From Pacificispira sp033344895 (lineage in GTDB: Bacteria > Pseudomonadota > Alphaproteobacteria > UBA8366 > Aestuariispiraceae): 64,000 nt of DNA. Location: the NCBI GenBank assembly GCA_965229685.1, contig OZ245920.1, positions 806,001 through 870,000 on the forward strand, in the 5' to 3' direction. Positions 37,179 through 43,606 of the stretch are shown here, one piece after another (position 1 is the first letter of the stretch; each line of letters opens with the position of its first letter). The position numbers were made by a program, and so were the translations under genes. The notes under the pieces were generated by a model, which saw only the letters and a list, made by a program, of their open reading frames with translations, was not told the DNA's origin and did no database searches.

Positions 37179-37876
37179 CGCGTTCCCGAGACTTTTCAGG
37201 CTTCTCGAAGATGCATGTGCCGACCCGGCGTCAACTGGGCATCGGAATGGGGGCGGCGTTGCTGCTTGGCGGCTGTTCCGTCGCGCTTCCCGGAAGCGGC
37301 GCGCCACCGCGTATCTACGTCCTAACGCCGAAGAGCACATTCGGTGAGGAGATTCCCAACGTCGACTGGCAATTGCTGATCGAACCGCCGCAGGCGGCGG
37401 CCGGCATATCGTCGGCACGCATTGCCTTGCGTCGATCGCTGATCGAGCTTGAATATTTCGCACGGGCCGCCTGGACCGATAGCGCGCCGGCCATGATCCA
37501 GACGCTCATGATCGAAAGCTTCGAAAACTCCAACAAGATCGTGTCGGTCGGCAGACAGGCCATCGGTCTGCGCTCGGATTTTATCCTCAAGACCGACCTT
37601 CGGGAGTTCCAGGCCGAATTCATGGACGAGAACGGCAATCCGTTGCCGTCAGGATCGCCGCCGAATATCCGCATTCGGATGAATGCCAAACTGGTCAAGA
37701 TGCCTCAACGCACCATCGCCGGATCGCGCACGATCGAGTATGTCCTGCCGGCGCCGGGATCGTCCATGGTCGACATCATTGCGGGGTTCGATGAGGCCCT
37801 GGGGAAGACCCTGAAGCGGATCGTCGGCTGGACGCTTGAGGAAGGACAGCGTATCTACTCCGCATCGGGTGACTGA
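37175..37876 (+). CDS. ABC-type transport auxiliary lipoprotein (PqiC-like)
   Basis: A 233-residue lipoprotein: basic N-terminus, hydrophobic stretch and lipobox LLGGC at about residue 34. The body (IYVLTPKSTFGEEIPNVDWQLLIEPPQA, ARAAWTDSAPAMIQTLMIESFENS) fits the ABC_trans_aux/PqiC family, often coded with MCE transporters and thought to bind the MCE tunnel at the outer membrane. Four-base overlap with the MCE gene places it in the same operon. The start is fixed by the overlap. Conserved Trp in the AAWTDSAP motif is typical. Confidence 0.9.
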   Translation: MTRSRDFSGFSKMHVPTRRQLGIGMGAALLLGGCSVALPGSGAPPRIYVLTPKSTFGEEIPNVDWQLLIEPPQAAAGISSARIALRRSLIELEYFARAAWTDSAPAMIQTLMIESFENSNKIVSVGRQAIGLRSDFILKTDLREFQAEFMDENGNPLPSGSPPNIRIRMNAKLVKMPQRTIAGSRTIEYVLPAPGSSMVDIIAGFDEALGKTLKRIVGWTLEEGQRIYSASGD

Positions 37877-37901
37877 GGTCTTAACGCCGGGAGCAGCGAT
37901 C

Positions 37902-39239
37902 ATGACGCATGTATTCCATCGGGCCTGCGGCGCACCGCCGCCAACCGCCGTGAAGGGCGACGGCTGCTATATCGTCGATGCGGACGGCAAGCGCTATCTG
38001 GATGCATCGGGTGGGGCTGCGGTCAGCTGCCTCGGCCATTCTCATCCCAAGGTGATTCAGGCGATCAAGGATCAGGTCGACGCCATCGCCTTTGCTCATA
38101 CCGGCTTTTTCACGAACGATCCGGTGGAGAAGCTGGCGAGCTTCCTGGCGGAACGCGCCCCGGGCGACCTCGACTATGTCTATTTCGTCTCGGGCGGGTC
38201 CGAGGCCATGGAAGCCGCCTTGAAGCTCGCCCATCAGTACTTCTGGGAAAAGGGCGAAGGTCAGCGGCGTCACTTCATCGCCCGGCGCCAGAGCTATCAT
38301 GGCAACACGCTGGGGGCGCTGGCCGTCGGCGGCAACATGTGGCGGCGGGAGCAGTTCGCGCCGATCCTGATCGACGCCCAGCATATCTCGCCCTGTTATG
38401 CGTATCGCGAAAAGAAGGACGGTGAGAGCCTGGAAGAATACGGCAGACGGGCGGCCGACGAACTGGAAGCCCGCCTGCAGGAAGTCGGGCCGGAAAATGT
38501 TGTCGCCTTCGTCGCGGAACCGGTGGTCGGTGCGACGGCGGGGGCGCTGGTCCCAGCGCCGGGATATCTGAAGCGAATCCGCGAAATCTGTGACCGTCAT
38601 GGCATCCTGCTGATCCTGGATGAGGTCATGTGCGGCATGGGACGGACGGGCAGTCTCTTTGCCTGTGAGCAGGAAGGCGTTGCGCCGGACATCTTGGCGA
38701 CAGCAAAGGGGCTGGGCGCCGGGTATCAGCCGATCGGGGCCACGCTTTGCACGCGTGAGATCTACGACACGATCCGTGACGGGTCGGGTTTCTTCCAGCA
38801 TGGTCATACCTATATGGCGCATCCCACCGCTGCCGCAGCCGCCCTCGCGGTGCAGCAGGTGATCGAAGAGGACAACCTGCTTGAAAATGTTCGAAAGCGG
38901 GGCGTGCAGTTGATGGAGCGTCTGACGGCCCGGTTCGGCAACCACCCGAATGTTGGCGACATACGCGGCCGGGGCCTGTTCATCGGTCTTGAACTCGTTG
39001 CCGACCGTGGAACGAAGGAGCCGCTGGATCCGGCGCTGAAGATTCATGCGGCGATAAAGAAACATGCCATGGCACGCGGGCTGATGTGCTACCCGGGCGG
39101 CGGCACGATCGATGGCAAGCTCGGGAATCACATCCTGCTGGCGCCGCCCTTCATCATCGATGACAGCCATGTCGAGGAAATCGTCGAGAAACTGGGCGGT
39201 GCGGTTGATGATGCCCTGGCCGGTGCCGGGCTGACCTGA
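37902..39239 (+). CDS. PLP-dependent class III aminotransferase
   Basis: A 445-residue pyridoxal-phosphate enzyme of the ornithine/ω-amino-acid aminotransferase fold type I. Visible: VSGGSEAMEAALKLA (phosphate-binding), RRQSYHGNTLGAL, ILDEVMCGMGRTG (PLP-nitrogen Asp) and the Schiff-base Lys in ILATAKGLGAGYQPIGA. The group transfers an amino group from ω-, β- or other amino acids to a keto acid. The ATG at 37902 has GGGAG eight bases upstream and gives the normal length; the frame is open a further 22 codons upstream. It lies 25 bp after the lipoprotein gene and 3 bp before the BKACE gene. With BKACE it suggests degradation of an amino acid via a β-keto acid; the substrate is unknown. Confidence 0.93.
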   Translation: MTHVFHRACGAPPPTAVKGDGCYIVDADGKRYLDASGGAAVSCLGHSHPKVIQAIKDQVDAIAFAHTGFFTNDPVEKLASFLAERAPGDLDYVYFVSGGSEAMEAALKLAHQYFWEKGEGQRRHFIARRQSYHGNTLGALAVGGNMWRREQFAPILIDAQHISPCYAYREKKDGESLEEYGRRAADELEARLQEVGPENVVAFVAEPVVGATAGALVPAPGYLKRIREICDRHGILLILDEVMCGMGRTGSLFACEQEGVAPDILATAKGLGAGYQPIGATLCTREIYDTIRDGSGFFQHGHTYMAHPTAAAAALAVQQVIEEDNLLENVRKRGVQLMERLTARFGNHPNVGDIRGRGLFIGLELVADRGTKEPLDPALKIHAAIKKHAMARGLMCYPGGGTIDGKLGNHILLAPPFIIDDSHVEEIVEKLGGAVDDALAGAGLT

Positions 39240-39242
39240 TCC

Positions 39243-40094
39243 ATGTCTTCGTCGGACAAGACCGCAGGTCTGCCACCGCTGATTCTCGCGGTCGCACCCA
39301 ATGGTGCGCGCAAGACGAAGGCCGACCATCCGGCATTGCCCATGGGGGCGGACGAGATCGGTCGAACCGCGGCGGCCTGTCAGGACGCCGGCGCGTCGAT
39401 GATCCATCTGCATGTGCGCAACGCCGAAGGCACCCACACGCTGGATGCCGAGCTATATCGAGATGCCATAGCGGCGGTTCGTCGTGAAGCCGGGGACGGA
39501 ATGATCGTTCAGGTCACATCCGAAGCTGTCGGCATCTATGCCGCCGAGCAGCAGCGTTCGATGGTACGTGACGTTCGGCCGGAGGCAGTATCACTGGCAA
39601 TCCGGGAACTGGTGCCCGATGCCGATAGCGAACGCGACTTTGCCGAATTTGCCGATTGGATGCGTTCCGAACGTATCGCGCCGCAATACATTCTGTATGA
39701 CGACAAGGATGTGCGCCGATATGCCGATCTGCGCCGCCGTGGTGTAATCACCGATGAGGCGCCTTTCGTTCTGTACGTGCTGGGTCGGTACAGCAAGGGG
39801 CAGACATCCGAACCCTCGGATCTGCTGCCGTTTCTGACTGCCGCTCAGGATGAGGCGTTGCAGGTACACTGGGCCGTTTGCGCCTTCGGGCCCAAGGAAG
39901 CGGCCTGTGCGCTGACGGCGGCTGCCCTGGGCGGAAACAGTCGAATTGGGTTCGAGAACAATCTCTACCTTGCGAATGGAGAGGTCGCACCCGACAATGC
40001 GGCCCTGATCGAGCAGGTCGCAAATCAGGCGGAACTGGTGGGGCGGGAACTCGCCGGTCCGGCAGCGGCCCGTAAAGTACTAGGGATGAAATAG
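39243..40094 (+). CDS. β-keto acid cleavage enzyme (BKACE, DUF849)
   Basis: A 283-residue TIM-barrel protein of the 3-keto-5-aminohexanoate cleavage enzyme (Kce) family. Members exchange the acetoacetate part of a β-keto acid with acetyl-CoA, giving acetoacetate and a new CoA thioester. The metal-binding pair is in MIHLHVRN and the third metal ligand Glu in RIGFENNLYL. Most Kce-like members have GGHxRVGxED at this place; here it is GGNSRIGFEN, so a His and an Asp are both Asn. The protein is in one unit with the aminotransferase (3 bp gap) and the TAXI binding proteins (8 bp gap). Substrate range in this family depends on subgroup and cannot be assigned here. Confidence 0.9.
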   Translation: MSSSDKTAGLPPLILAVAPNGARKTKADHPALPMGADEIGRTAAACQDAGASMIHLHVRNAEGTHTLDAELYRDAIAAVRREAGDGMIVQVTSEAVGIYAAEQQRSMVRDVRPEAVSLAIRELVPDADSERDFAEFADWMRSERIAPQYILYDDKDVRRYADLRRRGVITDEAPFVLYVLGRYSKGQTSEPSDLLPFLTAAQDEALQVHWAVCAFGPKEAACALTAAALGGNSRIGFENNLYLANGEVAPDNAALIEQVANQAELVGRELAGPAAARKVLGMK

Positions 40095-40102
40095 GGGGAA
40101 CG

Positions 40103-41116
40103 ATGTTGGGCATTCGGAAAACGGCGCTGGGCGCGCTGACGGCCATGGGACTGGCTCTCGGCGGGCTTGCCGCGGGCAGCGCGTCGGCGCAATCGCCTTC
40201 GACGAGCGTCGATCTCGCCATTCCGGGTGCCGGGGAACGGTTGCTGATCGGCGGCGGGCTGCCTTTCGGGCTTTATTTTCCGATGGCCGGAACCCTGTGC
40301 CGGCTGATTGAAACCGGCGCAAATCCGCAGCCCTGCGCTGTCGCCAGCCTGTCCGACAGTGCGGCGGCCATCGATGCCCTGACCTCTGGTGAGATGCCGT
40401 TCGCCATCGTGCAGAGCGACTGGTTGCACCACGCGGTTCAGGGCACCAGCCGCTACCAGGAAACCGGCCCGTCGGAGGACCTTCGAGCCGTAGCCGCCTT
40501 CTATACCGAAGCCTTTACAATATTCGTCAAGGCAACCGGACCGATTGCCAGTCTGGAAGATCTCGAGGACAAGCGCGTGAGTGTCGGTCCCTCCGGCAGC
40601 TATCGCGGTATCATGGCGGATGTGGCGCTGGACGCGGCCGGGCTGGACCGGGACGATCTGGCCGAAGCCAGCGGTGAACCCGTCGTCGACGCGATTGAAC
40701 GGCTTTGCGATGGGCGAACGGATGCCGTTGTGGTCATGGCCGTGCATCCTGCCGAGCTGTTGACCTCGGCCGGGCGCCGCTGCGGGATCGCCCCGCTTTC
40801 CTTTGCGGACGGGGAAGTTTCGGAGATGCTGGGCGCCTTGCTTGGCTATGCCGAAGTGATCATCCCGGCAAAGACCTATCCCGGCCAGACCGTGCCGGTG
40901 CGTACGGTCGGACTGCGACCGGTCCTGGCGACGACCGTTGATGCCGACCCGGCGTTGGTCGGGGCGCTGACGACGGCGATCACGCGGGGGCTGGACCGAC
41001 TGAATGCGTCGCATCCGGCCTTTTCAACAATCCGTGTCGAGGACCTGACGACCGCGTCATCCTTCGCTCCGTTGCATCCTGCGGCGGCTCAGGCGCTCGG
41101 GGCAGGCGGGCAGTAG
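40103..41116 (+). CDS. TAXI-family TRAP solute-binding protein, divergent (TAXI1)
   Basis: A 337-residue periplasmic binding protein with a signal peptide (about 1-29, ending SASA). It follows the TAXI pattern of the next two genes: a ligand-pocket segment GGGLPFGLYFPMAGTLCRLI, then FAIVQSDWLHHAV, YTEAFTIFVKATG, EDLEDKRVSVGPSGSYRG and LCDGRTDAVVVMAVHPAELL. The first motif differs from the usual GTGGxTGVYYxxGG of TAXI proteins, so its ligand may differ. Four Cys (two near the N-terminal lobe, two later) are in positions shared by the other two copies and may form disulfides. GGGGGA five bases before the ATG. First of three binding-protein genes. Confidence 0.85.
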   Translation: MLGIRKTALGALTAMGLALGGLAAGSASAQSPSTSVDLAIPGAGERLLIGGGLPFGLYFPMAGTLCRLIETGANPQPCAVASLSDSAAAIDALTSGEMPFAIVQSDWLHHAVQGTSRYQETGPSEDLRAVAAFYTEAFTIFVKATGPIASLEDLEDKRVSVGPSGSYRGIMADVALDAAGLDRDDLAEASGEPVVDAIERLCDGRTDAVVVMAVHPAELLTSAGRRCGIAPLSFADGEVSEMLGALLGYAEVIIPAKTYPGQTVPVRTVGLRPVLATTVDADPALVGALTTAITRGLDRLNASHPAFSTIRVEDLTTASSFAPLHPAAAQALGAGGQ

Positions 41117-41160
41117 TCGCTCGTCCTCTCTCAACCTTACCGGCAGGCAGTCCGCGTCGA

Positions 41161-41189
41161 TTGACGTCATTCGGGCGGCACGGCATACT
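41161..41189 (+). promoter_or_regulatory. Likely σ70-type promoter before the second TAXI gene
   Basis: TTGACG (41161-41166) and CATACT (41184-41189) are separated by exactly 17 bases; the first is five of six and the second four of six to the σ70 consensus. The gap between TAXI1 and TAXI2 is the only one of notable length in this part of the unit, so TAXI2, TAXI3 and the permease may also be transcribed from here. Confidence 0.6.
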
Positions 41190-41253
41190 TTTTCCAAGAA
41201 GAAGATAATTGACCGCGAACTGGCTTCATGGGGACATACCTCAGAGGCAAGAA

Positions 41254-42312
41254 ATGCGGGTAAGGAACAGGGTGAACAATCTCGCCGACAACGCCTGGGC
41301 AGCAGGCGGGCATCTTGGCATCCGCCGCCCTTTATGCCGGATCTCTGGGATTCTGGCGCTGGTAGTGATCGGCCTTGTCCTGGTCGGCACCCTCGCCATG
41401 CCCGCCCATGCGGCGCAGAGATTCGTGGTCGTCGGTACTGGCGGCGTAACGGGCGTCTACTTTCCCGCAGGGGGCGCTCTGTGCCGTGTAATCAATAATC
41501 AGCGCAAGGACCACGGCATTCGATGCTCCGTCGAGGCAACGGCGGGGTCGGTTTACAATGTCGGCGCCGTCATGGACGGGGATCTGGATCTGGCGATCGT
41601 CCAATCCGATGTTCAGTTTCAGGCCTATCGCGGCGAAGGACCCTTCGCCGGCGCCCCGCAAAGGGATCTCAGGGCCCTGTTTTCGCTGCATCCGGAGGCC
41701 TTTACCGTTGTCGCCCGCGCCGGATCCGGCATCACCGCATTGCGGGACCTGGAGGGGAAACGGGTCAATATCGGGAATCCGGGCTCCGGTCAGCGCAGCG
41801 TAATGGAAACTGTGATGGCGGGTCTGGGCTGGACGATGGCCAGTTTCGCTTCGGCATCCGAACTGACATCCCGCAACCAGGCGCAGGCGCTCTGCGACGG
41901 AGAGGTCGATGCCATCGTCTTCATGGTCGGCCATCCCAACGCGTCCATTCGCGAAGCATTGTTTACCTGCGACAGCTATCTGGTGCCCGTCGATGGGCCG
42001 GAAGTCGCGGCGATTCTTGCGGATGACCGGAATTTCGGTCCCGTCGAGATCGATCTTGCATTGTATGGCCGGTCGGGAGAGCCGGTGCCAAGCTTCGGCG
42101 GGCTGGCGACGGTTGTCGCCTCCAGCCGGACAAGCGACGATGATGTCTATGCCATGGTGCGTGCGGTGTTTACCGATCTGGCAGGGGTAAAGGTGCAGCA
42201 CGACGCGCTGGCACGGCTGGAGCCGGAGACGATGGTAGCGGAAGGGCTCTCCGCGCCCCTTCATCCCGGCGCGGAGCGATACTTCAGGGAGGTCGGGCTG
42301 GTGCAGAACTAG
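41254..42312 (+). CDS. TAXI-family TRAP solute-binding protein (TAXI2)
   Basis: A 352-residue periplasmic binding protein. The N-terminus has an unusually long (about 33-residue) polar stretch, then a hydrophobic helix ending MPAHAAQ, the likely signal peptide cut. The mature part begins FVVVGTGGVTGVYFPAGGALCRVI, the TAXI hallmark, followed by LDLAIVQSDVQFQAY, LFSLHPEAFTVVARAG and RVNIGNPGSGQRSVMETVMAG. ATG at 41254 with AGAGG seven bases upstream is favoured over the TTG at 41209. It is closely related to TAXI3 downstream and shares its four Cys. TAXI proteins deliver acidic or amino-acid-like solutes to fused TRAP permeases; the ligand is not known here. Confidence 0.92.
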   Translation: MRVRNRVNNLADNAWAAGGHLGIRRPLCRISGILALVVIGLVLVGTLAMPAHAAQRFVVVGTGGVTGVYFPAGGALCRVINNQRKDHGIRCSVEATAGSVYNVGAVMDGDLDLAIVQSDVQFQAYRGEGPFAGAPQRDLRALFSLHPEAFTVVARAGSGITALRDLEGKRVNIGNPGSGQRSVMETVMAGLGWTMASFASASELTSRNQAQALCDGEVDAIVFMVGHPNASIREALFTCDSYLVPVDGPEVAAILADDRNFGPVEIDLALYGRSGEPVPSFGGLATVVASSRTSDDDVYAMVRAVFTDLAGVKVQHDALARLEPETMVAEGLSAPLHPGAERYFREVGLVQN

Positions 42313-42315
42313 CCT

Positions 42316-42396
42316 GACGCGCCCGCAAGGAATGCGCGTCGCCGATTGGCGGCGGGTGTGGAAAGGGGTTGGCCGCGGCGGAGACTGCGCCAACCC
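42316..42396 (+). promoter_or_regulatory. Two inverted repeats in the leader of TAXI3
   Basis: GACGCGC (42316-42322) pairs with GCGCGTC (42334-42340), and GGGTTGGC (42366-42373) with GCCAACCC (42389-42396). Neither has a T tract. They lie in the 167-bp gap between TAXI2 and TAXI3 and may limit read-through, shield the TAXI3 message, or hide control sites. Confidence 0.4.
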
Positions 42397-42479
42397 GCAA
42401 CGAGAAAGAGAACCGGGGGGCAACCCGCAGACTGGTACAGGGAAACCCAAAGAGTGATTACAAGAAGGGAGTTCATAAC

Positions 42480-43445
42480 ATGATGATCAAGAAGCTGGGC
42501 GTGACGGCCGCTCTCATGGGCGCCGCCATGTTCTCCACCGCCGCGACCGCCGAAACCAATATCGTGATCGGCACCGGCGGCGAAACGGGCGTTTACTATC
42601 AGGTCGGCGGCGCGATTTGCCGTCTGGTCAACCGCGGCACGTCGGATCACGAAATCAAGTGCACGCACACGACCGGCGGGTCGGTGTCGAACATCAACGG
42701 TATCCGGAATGGTGATCTGGATCTGGGGGTTGCCCAGTCCGACTGGCAGTACCACGCCTATAACGGCACGGCGCCGGACAAGTTCCCGGAAGGTGCCTTT
42801 GAAGAACTGCGCGCGGTGTTTTCCGTCCATCCGGAGCCGTTCACCGTCGTGGCCCGCGCCGATTCCGGCATCAAGACGTTCGAAGACCTGAAGGGCAAGC
42901 GCGTCAATGTCGGCAATCCCGGTTCGGGTGCCCGTGCGACGATGGAAGTCGTGATGGAAAAGATGGGCTGGACGATGGACAGCTTCTCGCTGGCGTCCGA
43001 CCTGAACTCCAAGGAGCAGGCGGCCGCGCTGTGCGACAACAAGGTCGACGCGATCGTCTTCACGGTCGGCCACCCGGCCGGCACCATCAAGGAAGCCACG
43101 ACGACCTGTGATTCCGTGCTGATCGACGTCAACAACGACGTCGTCCAGAAACTGGCGTCCGACAACGCGTACTACGCGATGACGACGATTCCGGGCGGCA
43201 TGTACAAGGGCACGGACAACGACGTCACCACCTTCGGCGTCGGTGCCACTTTCGTTGCGTCCACCGCGACCAGCGAAGAGACCGTCTACCAGGTCGTGAA
43301 GGCCGTCTTCGACAATTTCGACCGGTTCAAGAAGATGCACCCCGCATTCGCGAACCTGGAAGAAGCGAAGATGATCACGAACAACCTGTCCGCTCCGCTG
43401 CATGACGGCGCGGTCAAGTACTACAAGGAACGGGGCTGGATGTAA
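42480..43445 (+). CDS. TAXI-family TRAP solute-binding protein (TAXI3)
   Basis: A 321-residue periplasmic binding protein with a clear signal peptide (about 1-23, ending ATAETN). Motifs: IVIGTGGETGVYYQVGGAIC, LDLGVAQSDWQYHAYNG, FSVHPEPFTVVARADSG, RVNVGNPGSGARATMEVVM, and LCDNKVDAIVFTVGHPAG. It is the most typical TAXI member of the three and the one nearest the permease, so it is the best candidate for its main partner. The ATG at 42480 has AAGGGAG nine bases upstream; the frame is open 37 codons further upstream without a good ribosome site. A strong terminator-like hairpin follows (43481-43530). Confidence 0.94.
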   Translation: MMIKKLGVTAALMGAAMFSTAATAETNIVIGTGGETGVYYQVGGAICRLVNRGTSDHEIKCTHTTGGSVSNINGIRNGDLDLGVAQSDWQYHAYNGTAPDKFPEGAFEELRAVFSVHPEPFTVVARADSGIKTFEDLKGKRVNVGNPGSGARATMEVVMEKMGWTMDSFSLASDLNSKEQAAALCDNKVDAIVFTVGHPAGTIKEATTTCDSVLIDVNNDVVQKLASDNAYYAMTTIPGGMYKGTDNDVTTFGVGATFVASTATSEETVYQVVKAVFDNFDRFKKMHPAFANLEEAKMITNNLSAPLHDGAVKYYKERGWM

Positions 43446-43480
43446 TCCGGCCTTGTCCAAGTAGCCGATAAGGAGGGCGC

Positions 43481-43530
43481 TGCGGTGCCGGCCCGAAGCC
43501 GGTCCGGCGCCGCAGCCCCTTCATCTTTTT
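43481..43530 (+). terminator. Terminator or attenuator between TAXI3 and the TRAP permease
   Basis: TGCGGTGCCGG (43481-43491) pairs with CCGGCGCCGCA (43504-43514) in an 11-bp stem with one G·T pair and a 12-base loop. A T-rich stretch follows (TTCATCTTTTT, 43520-43530). In this place it would let the binding protein be made in excess of the membrane permease. Confidence 0.75.
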
Positions 43531-43606
43531 ATTCGTTCGTCAATTTTTGGAAGCGCGAAACGCGTCGGGAAACAAAACGCAGTCGGTCGAGCAGGGGGAA
43601 TAGGGC

